Source of the DNA: Phocoena phocoena
Lineage: Eukaryota > Chordata > Mammalia > Artiodactyla > Phocoenidae
Direction of reading: 5' to 3'
NCBI RefSeq assembly: GCF_963924675.1
Contig: NC_089232.1
Location: forward strand, 36,599,312-36,663,311
DNA length: 64,000 nt
Part shown: positions 48,176 to 59,432 of the stretch, piece by piece
Numbering within the stretch: position 1 is the stretch's first letter
Layout of the letters: each line of letters begins with the position of its first letter
Notes under the pieces: model-generated
What the model was told of the DNA's origin: nothing
The model's input: only the letters and a program-made list of their open reading frames with translations
The model's database searches: none
Program-made: the position numbers and the translations under genes

Positions 48176-49070
48176 ATGATTTATTTGTCAGTACTTTTGT
48201 CAGCATTTTTGTCAGCAAACATTTCACTCCAGCCAAGTCAGTTTCCGCATAGTCTTACGATTATTCCATGTCCCTTAACCTCTGTTCGTGCTGTTTTTTG
48301 CTTTTTCTGGAACTTTGAGGAAGTTATTTATCTTTGTTCTTTTCTTAGCAGCTTGTTTCTTATGGTCTCAGTGAATGGTGTAATTGGATGTGTTTCCTTT
48401 GTGTTAGAAGGACTGAGACAGGTATACAAGAAGTCTGGGAAATGTAATTTTTAGCTTTCCATCAAACTATAGAGGAGCTAGAGGGGATGACTTTTTTGTC
48501 ACGAGTCCTAGCCTTATATCTCTCCTTTTATTTCTTACTCTTACTTTTCTGTTCACCAGGTTCCCTAAATTGGCTTTTTAAAAAACTTGTTAGAGCACAT
48601 GTATCTTTGTAAACCACCTAATCCTTTTAGGCCTTGTCATACTTATCTCTAGTATCAGGGAACTTAGACTAGGTGATCTCTAAGTTCCTTTTCAACTATA
48701 AGCTTCTGTTTATGTTCATTTCTTTATTCCTTCATTAAAAAGTATTTGTTGAATGTCTGCTGTTTGGTTGATATGATCAGCAATATGAGTTTCTACCCTC
48801 CGATAGTAAAATAATACATGTTCTTCATTATCCAGGTTATGTACTGCTTCATTTGTAAAGTGTTAGCTGACATTGTAGCCTTTATTATGTTGTCTTGGCC
48901 CCACAAATTCTTTTCTTACTTGTTAAAAAGTGTAGACGTAGATTAACTTGTGTTTTGTTTAGGGTTTTGATTTTTTTGATTACCTAATGTAATTGCAAGT
49001 GCCTTGAAGAATGATACTTCTTTTATAAACATTTAATATAGTGACAGTCACATAGTAATTGTAAACATAA
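48171..49070. other. Unannotated intronic stretch
   Basis: Only a short L2-tail-like piece at about 48,720-48,790. Confidence 0.5.
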
Positions 49071-49074
49071 TGAT

Positions 49075-49330
49075 AACTAGTGTTCATTTATGAACACTAA
49101 CTTTGAGGCAGGCATTGTTTTAAATGCTTTATGTATATCCATTCCTTTAATTCTTACAAAATGTTTATGAGATGGGATCTTTTTTCATCTCCATTTTTAC
49201 TCATGAAGTAAAACACACAAAGATTAAGTAAATTTCCTCAAGGTTATATTGCTAGTAAGTGAAGCTGGGGTATGAGCCCAGACAGTCAGATTTCAAAAAC
49301 CCATGCACTTAACCCACTTTGCTATAATGT
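49075..49330 (-). mobile_element. MIR SINE, antisense
   Basis: 'gaggcaggcattgttttaaa', 'tatgagcccagacagtcaga', 'cacttaacccactttgctat'. Lies 344 bases before exon 2. Confidence 0.8.
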
Positions 49331-49673
49331 GTAATTATTATATACTTGCTGAATGAATGGAATGTTTTCATTTTTAATATATATTGGTTACAGTTTTGGT
49401 ATCTATTTTCCCTTTGGATAAAAGACTAAATAAGGATATTTCACTTTGAGGAGAATACTTTTTAAACAAGGACAAATAACTTTCTTAGCAAACTAAATAT
49501 AGTGAATGACTCCCACAATTAATAGTGAGTATTCAAATTATGTACTTACACCTTGAGGGATTTTAAATAATGTGTCTGTTTTTGAAAGAAAATTTTTGTG
49601 ACATGTATAGTACTTACAGATGAGTTTTGATTTGTATTAAGTATCTTGATGATTATTTGTTGCTCATTTTCAG

Positions 49674-49829
49674 TTGAGTGGTGATTTTATGCAATGGCTT
49701 CAAGCCACAGTTCTTCACCAGTGCCTCAAGGAAGCAGCAGTGATGTTTTCTTTAAAAAAGAGGTAGACCCGACAAAACACATTCGACCTGTGCAGTCACT
49801 GCCAGATGTGTGTCCCAAGGAACCCACAG
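49674..49829 (+). CDS. VPS54: VPS54 exon 2: 5' UTR end and codons 1-45
   Basis: The acceptor is a T-rich tract ending in CAG at 49,673; the donor is GTAATA at 49,830. The coding start is ATG at 49,694, with G at -3 and G at +4 (strong context). The frame begins MASSHSSSPVPQGSSSDVFF, which I recognise as the N-terminus of vertebrate VPS54. The exon gives 45 codons plus one base (phase 1). VPS54 is the GARP subunit not shared with the related EARP complex. It works with VPS51, VPS52 and VPS53 at the trans-Golgi network to tether endosome-derived carriers. This Ser-rich N-terminus precedes the conserved domains and looks disordered. An out-of-frame ATG sits five bases upstream at 49,689. Confidence 0.95.
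49689..49766 (+). promoter_or_regulatory. VPS54: Overlapping upstream ORF across the VPS54 start codon
   Basis: An ATG at 49,689 opens a 25-codon frame ending with TAG at 49,764-49,766, overlapping the VPS54 start (49,694) in another frame. Its context is weak (T at -3, C at +4), while the VPS54 start is strong (G at -3, G at +4). Most ribosomes would be expected to scan past it. It is part of the mRNA whenever exon 2 is used with its normal acceptor. Confidence 0.6.
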
Positions 49830-50090
49830 GTAATACCTTTTTTTCCGTTTTTTGAGGAATTTTATTGAGGATTTGTTTTATCTTTAAATGAAGTCAGATA
49901 TCATATACTTAACTCAAAAGAGTAAATTTTACGATATGAAAACTAAAGACATAATTTGGAAATAAGTTGATTAAGAAATTGGAATATAGTTCTTTTCATA
50001 CATTTCCATAAACGAAGTCACTTATATAAACTGAAAGAAAAGTTTTGAAAATGAGGGTACAGATTGAAAGCTCTTCAGTTAAACATAGTA

Positions 50091-50722
50091 CAGTCAGTCC
50101 TCATTATTTGCCGATTCTATATTTGCAAATTTGCTTAATTCCTAAAATTTAGTTGTAACCCCTAAATCAATACTTGTGGCACATTTGTGGTCATTTGTAG
50201 ACAAGCACAGAGGAGTGAAAAATTTGAATCGCCTGATATGCACGTTCCCACCTGAGGTTGAACTAAGCAACACTTTGCCTTCTTTCAGCTTTCATGCTGT
50301 AAACACATGTCCCTTTTGTGGTCTATTTAGTGCCACATTTTTTTGTATTTTTGTTGATGATTTTGCTGTTCAAAATGGTTTCCAAATGTTGTACTGAGTG
50401 CTTTCTAGTGTTTCTAAGCACAGGAAGGCTATATTGTGTCTTATGAGGAAAATACATATGTTGCATAAGCTTCATTCAGGTGTGAGTTATAGTGGTGTTA
50501 GCCGTGAGTTCAATGTTAATGAATGAACAGTATATATTAAATAAGATATCTTTAAACAGAAACACACACAAAACAAGATTATATATTGATTGGATGATGA
50601 AAGTTGCAAAGATTTGCAGGAACGTAACCCTGTATTTCCCATAGGAGCAAAGGTTCAGTATTTGCTTATTAAATGTTCCAGTGACTTTATAGAACAAAAC
50701 TGTGAATAATGAGAACCGACTG
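50091..50722 (+). mobile_element. Tigger (TcMar/pogo) DNA transposon with transposase remnant
   Basis: Ends cagtcagtcctcattatt and the reverse of aataatgagaaccgactg form inverted repeats, flanked by TA at 50,089-50,090 and 50,723-50,724, the mariner-type target duplication. About 50,360-50,540 is a frame-broken remnant of the transposase N-terminal DNA-binding region. The rest of the transposase is deleted, so this copy cannot move by itself. Confidence 0.88.
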
Positions 50723-50724
50723 TA

Positions 50725-51183
50725 TATTTTTCTCTCCTCTATGGTTAATGTCACAGCAGCATTTTGGTTATCTAATTATAAGCTGAAAAAAAGGATATTG
50801 GAACCAGGTGTGTCTGCCATAAAACAATAGAAAAAAGGCCTACCTGTGGAAAAAACCTGGAGTATTAAAGGATAGAAGACATACAGTAGAAGGTAGAAGA
50901 GTTTTGATGTTGAAAAAAAGATAAATTGTACATTAAGGAAAGAAATTAATGAAAGACTTTCTTTCCCCCACTCTTCAACTACAGCCCTCAAATTCTGCAT
51001 ATCCTTTATCTTGTACATGTTTTTCCTCCTCTTGGCAGTTGATGCTGACAGCTGAAGCTTAAAGCATTTGCTATAGAAGGAAGAGTTTAGTTGCTTTGTA
51101 TAATCTAAGCATTTTTATTTTTCTAGAATGTGCTTTCAAACATAAAACTTACTTTACAGAGTTCTCTTGTTTACTTTTTGCAG
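50725..51183. other. End of intron 2, nothing recognised
   Basis: AT-rich. Leads into the polypyrimidine tract before exon 3. Confidence 0.6.
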
Positions 51184-51425
51184 GTGATTCAAATAGTTTA
51201 TGTGTTGCCCCATCTCTAGTTACAGATCAACATAGATGGACTATATATCATTCCAAAGTAAATCTCCCAGCAGCATTAAATGATCCTAGATTAGCAAAAA
51301 GAGAATCTGACTTCTTCACAAAAACATGGGGATTGGACTTTGTGGACACTGAAGTCATACCTTCATTCTACCTCCCACAGATCAGCAAGGAACATTTTAC
51401 AGTATATCAACAGGAAATCTCTCAG
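51184..51425 (+). CDS. VPS54: VPS54 exon 3: codons 46-126
   Basis: The acceptor is a T-rich tract ending TTTTTGCAG at 51,183; the donor is GTAATA at 51,426. The exon starts with two bases that complete a Gly codon from exon 2 and adds 80 codons with no stop. It includes LPAALNDPRLAKRESDFFTK and ends in QQEISQ, matching the VPS54 N-terminal region as I know it. It ends in phase 0. It is rich in conserved polar residues, with no membrane segment and no signal peptide, as expected for a peripheral cytosolic tether subunit. Confidence 0.95.
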
Positions 51426-51682
51426 GTAATATCTGATCTTGAAATTAGTTATAGTCAGGTTAAAAGTAAAAGAAATATTTCTAGTTTGATTTATTATAGA
51501 TTTCTGACCAATAATCTTTGATGAGCCTATGGTATTCTTTTCTTTTCATATACATTCTATTGTCCTGGGTTGTATTTAATTCTTTGCTTAGATATATGTA
51601 AATATATTTCTCTTACAGTAATGATTTTTCAGAATTATACATTCCTAATAGTTCTAAGAATCAATGTGAAACACACCAATAA

Positions 51683-51793
51683 GAAACAAACAACCCAATT
51701 AAAAATTGGGCACAGGACTTGCATAGACATTTCTCTGAAGGAGATATACAAATGACCAATAAGCACATGAAAAGATGGTCAACGTTACTAATG
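51683..51793 (+). mobile_element. Old L1 ORF2 fragment, sense
   Basis: 'gaaacaaacaacccaattaa' to 'atgaaaagatggtcaac'. The large antisense L1 landed at its right end. Confidence 0.75.
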
Positions 51794-54700
51794 TTTCATT
51801 TTTTATTTTGTAATTACAAAAAAAGTTAGTTAATGTACAATAGTATGTTAGTTTCAGGTGTACTATATAATGACTTGACATTTGCATATGTTATGAAATG
51901 ATCACCACAGTAAGTCAAGTAACTGTCTGTCCCCGTACAAAATTATTACAATATTATTGACAATATTCCTTATGCTGTGTATTACATCCCCATGACTTAT
52001 TTATATTATAACAGGAGGCTTGTGCCTCTTAATCCCCTTCACCTATTTTGTCAACCCCCCAACTCCCCTCCTCTCTGACAACCATTTGTTTATTCTCTGT
52101 ATCTGTGAGTCTGTTTTCCTTTTGCTTCGTTTGTTTGTTTGTTTTGTTTTATAGATTCCACATGTTAAGTTGGAGCATACAGTATCTTTGTCTGACTTAT
52201 TTCACTTAGCATAATACCTTCGAGATCCATTGATGTTGCAGATAGCAAGATTTCATTTTTTTTTAATGGCTGAGTCATATTCCATTGTGTATATATACCA
52301 CATCTTATTTAGCCATTCATCTATTGATAGACACTTAGGTTGCTTCCTTATCTTGGCTGTTGTAAATAATGCTGCAGTGAATATTGGTGTGCATATATCT
52401 TTTAGAATTAGTGTTTTTGTTTTCTTCAGGTAAATACCTAGAAGTGGAATTGCTGGATTCTATGGCAGTTCTATTTTTACTTTTTTGAGGAACCTCCATA
52501 CTGTTTCCATAGTGGCTGTACCAATTTATCTCAGCAACAGTTCACCAGGGTTCCCTTTTCTCCACCTTCTGACCAAGACTTTTAATTTGCTATTTGTTGT
52601 CTTTTTAGTAGCAGCCATTCTGACAGGTGTGAGGTGGTATCTCAACTGTGATTTTAATTTGCATTTCCCTGATAATTAATGATCATCTTTTCATGTGTCT
52701 GTTGACCATCTGTATGTCTTCTTTGGAAAAATGTCTATTCAGGTCCTCTGCCCATTTTTGAATTGAGTTGTTTGTTTTTTTGATGTTGAGTTGTATGAGT
52801 TCTTTGTGTATTTTGGATATTAACCATTTATTGGTTATATTATTTGCAAATATCTTCTCCTATTTAGAAGGCTGCCTTTTGGTTTTATTGATAGTTTCTT
52901 TGCTGTGCAAAAGCTTTCTAGTTTGATGTAATCCCATTTGTTTATTTTTGCTTTTGTTCCCTTGCCTGAGGAGACAGATCCAAAAAAAAAAAAAATTTGC
53001 TAAGATCGATGTCAAAGAGGTTACTGCCTATATTTCTTCTAGGAGTTTTGTGGCCTCAGGTCTTACATTTAAGTCTCTAATCCATTTTGAGTTTATTTTT
53101 GTATATGGTATGAGAAAATAGTCAAGTTAGATTCTTTTGCATGTAGTTGTCCATTTTTCCCAGCACCACTTATTGAAGGGGCTCTTTTCCCTATTGTATA
53201 TTTTTGCCTCCTTTGTCATAGATTATTTACCCATGTAAGCATGGGTTTATTTCTGGGCTCTCTATTCTGTTTCATTGATCTATGTGTCTGTTTTTGTGCC
53301 AGTGCCATTTCTGTTTTGATTACTGTAGTTTTATAGTATAGTTTGAAATCAGGGAGCATGACACTTCCAGCTTTGGTTTTCTTTCTCAAGATTGTTTTGG
53401 CTATTTGGGGTCTTTTGTGTTTCCATACAAATTTTAGAATTATTTGCTCTAGTTCTGTGAAAAATGCCATTGGTATTTTGATAGGGATGGTACTGAATCT
53501 GTAGATCACCTTGGGTAGTATGGTCACTTTAACTATTAAGTCTCCCAGTCCATGAGTACAGTATATCTTTCCATTTGTTTGTGTCATCTTCAGTTTCTTT
53601 CATTAGTGCCTTATAGTTTCCCAAGTACAAGGCTTTTACCTCCTTGGTTAGATTTATTTCTAGATATTTTATTCTTTTTGATGCAGTTGTAAATGGGATT
53701 GTTTTCTTCATTTCTCTTTCTGATGGTTCATTGTTAGTGTACAGAAACACAATAGACTCTGTTAATTTTGTATCCTGTAATTTTACTGAATCATTTACTA
53801 GTTCTGATAGTTTCTTGGTAGCTTCTTTAGGATTTTCTATATATAGTATCATGTATTCTGCCAATAGTGACAGTTTTACTTTTTCTTTTCCAGTTTGGAT
53901 TTCTTTTATTTCTATTTCTTGTCTGATTGCTGTGGCTAGGACTTCCAGTATTATGTGGAGTAAAAGTGGCGAGAATGGACATCCTTGTCTTGTTCCTGAT
54001 CTTAAGGAAATGCTTTTAGCTTTTCACTGTTGAGTATGATGTTGGCTGTAGATTTGTCATATATGGCTTTATTATGTTGAGGTATTTTCCCATTATATCA
54101 ACTTTGTTGATAGTTTTTCTCATAAATGTATGTTGAATTTTGTCAAAGCTTTTTCTGCATCTATTGAGATGATCATATGATTTTTATTCTTCAATTTGTT
54201 ATTGTGGTCTATCATATTGATTGATTTGCGGATATTGATCCATCCTTGCACCCTTGGGTTAAATCCCACTTGATCATATTTTATGATCCTTTTAATGTAT
54301 TATTGAATTCGGTTTGTTAGTATTTTGTTGAGGATTCATGCATCTATGTTCATCAGGAGTACTGGCCTGTAATTTTCTTTTTTGTCGTGTCTTTGATTTT
54401 GATATCAAGGTAATGCTGGCTTTGTAGAATGAGTTTGGAAGCATCCCTTTTGGAGTAGTTTGAGAAGGATAGGTGTTAACTCTTCTTTAGATGTTTGACA
54501 CAATTCACCTGTGAATCCATCTGGTCCTGGACTTTTGTATGTTGGGAGTTTTTTTTTTTTTAATTACTGATTTGATTTCATTACTGGTAATCAGTCTTTT
54601 CATATTTTCTGTTTCCTCCTGTTTCCGTTTTGAGAGATTGTATGTTTCTAGGAATTTATCCATTTCTTCTGGGTTGTCCACTTTATTGGTGTATAATTGT

Positions 54701-55296
54701 TTGTAGTAATCTTTTATCCTTTGTATCTGTGGTGTCAGTTGTAACTTCTCTTTCATTTCCGATTTTATTTATTTGGGTCCTCTTTTTCTTGATGAGTCTG
54801 GCTACAGCTTTATCAATTTTATTTATCTTCTGAAATAACCAGCTCTTAGTTTCATTGATCTTTTCACTTGTTTTTTAAGTCTCTGTTTTATTTATTTCCG
54901 CTCTGATCTTTATTATTTCTTGCCTTCTACTAAGTTTGGGTTTTGCTTTTTCTTCTTTTTCTAGTTACTTTAGGTGGAAGTTTAGCTTATTTATTTGAGA
55001 TTTTTCTGTTTACTGAGGTAGGCTTGTATTGCTATAAACTTCCCTCTTAGAATTGTTTTTACTGCATCTCATAGATCTTGGATTGTTATGTTTATGTTTT
55101 TGTTTCTAGGTATTTCTTAAATTTCCTCTTTCATTTCTTCAGTGACCCATTGGTTGTCTAGTAGCATGTTGTTTGGACTCCACCTGTTTGTGTTTTTGAA
55201 TTTTTTCTTCTTGGAGTTGATTTCTAGTCACATAGCCCTGTGGTTGGAAAAGATGCTTGATATGATTTCAATCTTCTTAAATTTATTGAGACTTTT

Positions 55297-55626
55297 TAAT
55301 AAATTTATTTAATTATTTTTGGCTGCATTGGGTCTTTGTTGCTGCGTGTGGGCTTTGTCTAGCTGTGACGAGTGGAGGCTCCTCTTTGTTGCGGTGCAGT
55401 GGCTTCTCCTGCTGCCGAGCATGGGTTCTAGGCACACGGGCTTCAGTAGTTGTGGCACATGAGCTCAGTACTTGTGGCTTGTGGGCTCTAGAGCGCAGGC
55501 TCAGTAGTTGTGGAACACAGGCTTAGTTGCTCCATGGCATGTGGGAATCTTCCTGAGCCAGGCTTGAACCCGTGTTCCCTGCATTGGCAGGCAGATTCTT
55601 AACCACTGCGCCACCAGGGTAGTCCC
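55297..55626 (-). mobile_element. CHR-type SINE, long form, inside the L1
   Basis: Antisense with A/T-rich tail at the left and 'cgccaccagggtagtccc' at the right. ttgagactt flanks at 55,286-55,294 and 55,629-55,637. Diverged, older than the neighbours. Confidence 0.88.
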
Positions 55627-56263
55627 TTTTGAGACTTATTTTGTGGCCTAGCATATGATCTGTCCTGGAGAATGTTCCATGTGCATTTAAAAGAATGCGT
55701 ATTTTGCTGCTTTTGGATGAAATGTTCTTTACATATCTGTTAGTTCCATCTGGTCTAATGTGACATTTAAGACCATTGATTTTCTATCTGAATGACCTAT
55801 CCAACCATGTAAGTGGGGTGTTAAAGTCCCCTACTTTTATTGTATAACCTTCAGTTTTTCTCATTAATATTTGCTTTATGTGTTTAGGTGCTCCTATGTT
55901 GAGTGCATATGTATTTACAACTGTTATATCTTCTTCTTGGACTGATCCCTTGATCATTATGTAATGTCCTTCGTTGTCTCTTGTTACAGTCTTTGTGTTA
56001 AAGTCACTTTGTCTGATATAAGCATTGCTACCCAGCTTTTCTTTTCTTTTCTTTTCTTTTTTTTTTGGTTTCCATTTGCATGGAAAACCTTTTTCCATCC
56101 CTCACTTTCAGTCTGTGTGTGGCTAGGTCTGAAGTGAGTCTCTTGTAGGCAACATATGTATGGGTTTTGTTTTTATATTCATTCAGCCACTCTTTGTCTT
56201 TGGATTGGAGGATTTATTCCATTTATGTCCTTATTGCCATATTGTTAATCGTTTTCTGGTGAG

Positions 56264-56472
56264 TTTTTTTTTTTTTTTTGCGGTACGTGGGCCTCTCACC
56301 GCTGTGGCCTCTCCTGTTGCGGAGCACAGGCTCCGGACGCGCAGGCTCAGCAGCCATGGCTCACAGGCCCAGCCGCTCCGCGGCGTGTGGGATCCTCCCA
56401 GACCGGGGCACGAACCCGTGTCCCCAGCATCGGCAGGCGGACTCTCAACCACTGCGCCACCAGGGAAGCCCC
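56264..56472 (-). mobile_element. CHR-type SINE inside the L1 (first of a pair)
   Basis: Antisense, near consensus, poly(T) at left. The TSD is not clear. Confidence 0.92.
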
Positions 56473-56526
56473 TTGTTTTTTTGGTAGGTTTTTTTTTCTC
56501 CTCTTCTTTTGCTCTCTTCCCTTTTG

Positions 56527-56737
56527 TTTTTTTTTTTTTTTTTTTGCGGTACACGGGCCTCTCACTGTTGTGGCCTCTCCCGTTGCGGAGCACAGGCTCC
56601 GGACGCGCAGGCTCAGTGGCCACGGCTCACGGGCGCAGCCGCTCCGCGGCACGTGGGATCTTCCCGGACCGGGGCACGAACCCGTGTCCCCTGCATCGGC
56701 AGGCGGACTCTCAACCACTGCGCCACCAGGGAAGCCC
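56527..56737 (-). mobile_element. CHR-type SINE inside the L1 (second of a pair)
   Basis: Antisense, near consensus. TSD cttcccttttg at 56,516-56,526 and 56,738-56,748. Only about 55 bases from the first copy, in the same orientation. Confidence 0.95.
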
Positions 56738-56778
56738 CTTCCCTTTTGATTTGATGACTATCTTTAGTGTTATGTTTG

Positions 56779-56957
56779 TTTGAGTTTTAGTTTTTTTTTC
56801 TGACATGGACCATTTTTTTTTAAAGTCTCTATTGAATTTGCCACAACACCGCCTCCATTCTGTGCCTTGGCCCCTTGGCCACAGGCATGTGGGATCCCAG
56901 CCCCCCGACCAGGGATTGAACCTGAAGTCCCAACCACTGGACCACCAGGGAAGTCCC
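56779..56957 (-). mobile_element. Short tRNA-derived SINE inside the L1
   Basis: Antisense. tagtgttatgtttg flanks at 56,765-56,778 and 56,958-56,971 without mismatch. Contains the reverse of the aacaaattcaat tail motif. Confidence 0.93.
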
Positions 56958-57078
56958 TAGTGTTATGTTTGGGTTCCTTTCTCTTTTTTGTATGTGTATG
57001 TATTGCAGGTTTTTGGTTATCTTTGATTAGTTAGTGTGTATGTATTTGTAGGTTTTGGTTACCATGAGTTTTAAATAT

Positions 57079-57099
57079 CACACACACACACACACACAC
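57079..57099. repeat. (CA)n microsatellite
   Basis: About ten CA units inside the L1. Confidence 0.9.
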
Positions 57100-57362
57100 T
57101 GATTATTTTAAGCTGATGCTCTTAAGTTTGAACGTATTCTAACCACCCTACATTTTTACACCCCACCCCCACGTTTAATGCTTTTGACGTCATATTTTAC
57201 ATATTATTGTTTTGTGTAACTCTTAACTACTTATTGTGGATATAGATGATTTTACTACTATTGTCTTTCAGCCTTCCTACCAGCTTTATAAGAGGTTGAT
57301 CTGCTACCTTTTCTGTATATTTGCCTTTACCAGTGAGTTTTTTTAATACTTTTCTTTTTTTA

Positions 57363-57507
57363 ATTTAAATTTTTAATTGAAGTATAGTTGATTTACAATA
57401 TTATGTCAATTTCTGCTGTTCAGCAAAGCAATTCAGTTATACATATGTGTGTGTGTGTATATATACATTCTTTTAAAAATATTCTTTTCCATTATGGTTT
57501 ATCATAG
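57363..57507 (-). mobile_element. Short L1 3' end nested in the ancient L1
   Basis: 'gaagtatagttgatttacaa' is a younger L1 3' UTR in antisense, about 145 bases. It interrupts the 5' region of the older L1. Includes a small TG/TA array at 57,446-57,466. Confidence 0.75.
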
Positions 57508-59432
57508 GATATGCTTTTCATATTTCTAGCTGTGGCCTTTTCTTTTCAACTTAGAGAAGTCCCTTTAATATTTCTTGTAAAGCTGGTTTAGTGGTGCAGG
57601 ACTCTTAGCTTTTAGCTTTTGCTTGTCTGTTAAACTCTTTATCTCTCCTTCAGGTTTGTGATAACCTTGCTGGGTTGAGTATTCTTGGCTGTAGGTTATT
57701 TCCTTTCATTATTTTGAGTGTATCCTGCCAGTCCCTTCCGGCATGTAAAATTTCTGCTGAAAAGTCAGCTGATAGTCTTATGGGAGTTCCCTCATACATA
57801 CTTAGTTGCTTTTCTCTTGCTGCTTTTATGATTCTGTATTTATAATCTTTTTTTTTTTTTTATCATTTTCATTTTAATGTGTCTTGGTGTGGACCTCTTT
57901 GGGTCATCTTGCTTGGGACTCTCTGTGCTTCCTGGACCTGGATATACGTTTCTTTCCCCAGGTTAGGGAAGTTTCCAGCTATTATTTTTCCAAACAAGTT
58001 GTCTGCCATTTTTTTCTCTCTCTTCTCCTTCTGGGACCCCTATAATGTGAATGTTAGTATGCTTAATGTTGTCCCAGAGGTCTCAAACTACTTTTTTTTA
58101 TTCTTTTTTCTGTTCAGCTTCTGTGATTCCCACTACTTCCTCTTCGAGACTGCTGAAGAGATCTGTATCATCTAATCTACTGTTGATTCCTTCTAGTTTC
58201 AGTTATTGTATTCTTCAGCTCTGTTTGGTTCTTTATATTTTCTAACTCTTTGTTGAAATTTTCACAGTTTTCATTCATTCTCCTCCTGAGTTTGGTGAGT
58301 ATCTTTATTATTACCTTGACTTTTTAGTGGAGGTGATTGCTTATCTCCACTTGGTTTAGTTCTTTTTTTGAGGTTATGTCTTGTTCCTTTGTTTGGAACA
58401 TATACCTCCGTCTCCTTATTTTGCCCAATTCTCTGTGTTTATTTCTGTGTGTTAGGTCAGTTATATTTCCTGATCGTGGAGAAGTGGTCTTAAGTAGGAT
58501 ATGTCCTGTGGGGCACAGCAACATGCTCCCCTCTGGTTACCAGAGCTATATCCTATAGGGGTAGCCCCTATGTGGGGCTGCATGTGCCCTACTTTGTGGA
58601 GGGGCCAACTACTGTGGGTACACTGGTCGGCATGGCTGGCCCCCAGCCTGATTGGCTTTGAGGCTGTGCCTCATGCAGTGGCCATGGGCCTTCTGGAGGG
58701 TGGGGCTGGGGCCCCATATGGCTATCTGTTCAGCCTCGGGTGGGTTCAGGGCTGGTGCTGGCCTGCTGGTGGGCAGGGCTGGGTTCCTAGTGCTAATAGA
58801 CTAGAGGGAGGATTCCAAAATGGTGCTCACCAGCACTGGTGTTATTGCAGTGCAACAAGCTCCCAAAATGGCTGCTCCCATCATCTCTATTCCCTGGAGA
58901 GGTCCCAGTTGCCTCCTGCCTCTTTCAGAGACTCTCCAACATTGTCCAGTGGGTCTGCCCCAAGCTCCTTTCAAACAACTGCCTCTGGCTCGGACTCAGA
59001 GCATGTGAGATTTTGCATGCACCCTTTAAGAGCAGAGACTCTGTTTTCTATAGCTCTCCAGCTCTCCTGAACATAAGATCCACTAGTTTGCAAAGTCACA
59101 CATGCTGGAGTCTCATCTTCCCAGCACAGGACCCTAGACTGGGGAGCCTGATGTGGGGCTCAGACCCCTTGCTCCTTGGGGAGGACCTCTATAATTGTGA
59201 TATTTCTCCCATTTGTGGGTCCCTGACCCAGGTGAGTGGGTCATACCTCTACTCCTCCTACCTGTCTTGCTGTAGTTTCTTCTCTATGTCTTCAGCTGTG
59301 AAAAATCTTTTCTGCTATTCTTCAGGTTCTCATTGATAGTTGCTCTGTAAATAGTTATAATTTTGGTGTGTCTGTGGGAGGAGGTGAGTTCAAGGTCTTC
59401 CTACTCCACTATCTTGGCCACCTCCACTAATG

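Larger units (their letters stand above)
26259..49673 (+). other. VPS54: VPS54 intron 1 (23.4 kb)
   Basis: Bounded by the exon 1 donor and the exon 2 acceptor. It contains four full or short CHR-type SINEs plus one with an internal deletion, L1, L2 and MIR fossils, an MLT2 LTR and hAT elements, listed separately. I found no convincing extra exon. A cassette 5' UTR exon would be hard to see without transcript data. Confidence 0.8.
49830..51183 (+). other. VPS54: VPS54 intron 2 (1.35 kb)
   Basis: A short intron between the start-codon exon and exon 3. Nearly half of it is a Tigger DNA transposon (50,091-50,722). The remainder shows nothing I recognise. Confidence 0.9.
51794..59425 (-). mobile_element. 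Ancient full-length LINE-1, antisense, with five nested insertions
   Basis: actaatg flanks the element at 51,787-51,793 and 59,426-59,432. From left (3' end) to right (5' end) it holds the 3' UTR, ORF2 in reverse (about 52,300-56,260), the region expected for ORF1 (broken) and a 5' UTR ending 'ctatcttggccacctcc', the reverse of an L1 start. ORF2 remnants on the minus strand include the endonuclease (CLQETHF at about 56,135-56,155; GDFNTPL near 55,810) and reverse transcriptase flank (53,216-53,864; 54,505-54,756), all split by stops and frameshifts. Removing four SINEs and one L1 end leaves about 6.5 kb, the normal L1 length. It cannot encode active proteins. Confidence 0.9.

Noticed and set aside
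49836..49850. T-rich tract just after the exon 2 donor as a second acceptor
   Set aside because: No AG in a usable position; the GTAATA donor and the phase match to exon 3 are sufficient.
58501..59070. 189-codon frame as a host gene
   Set aside because: It lies wholly inside the 5' UTR of the antisense L1. Reported only as an L1 ORF0-like question.
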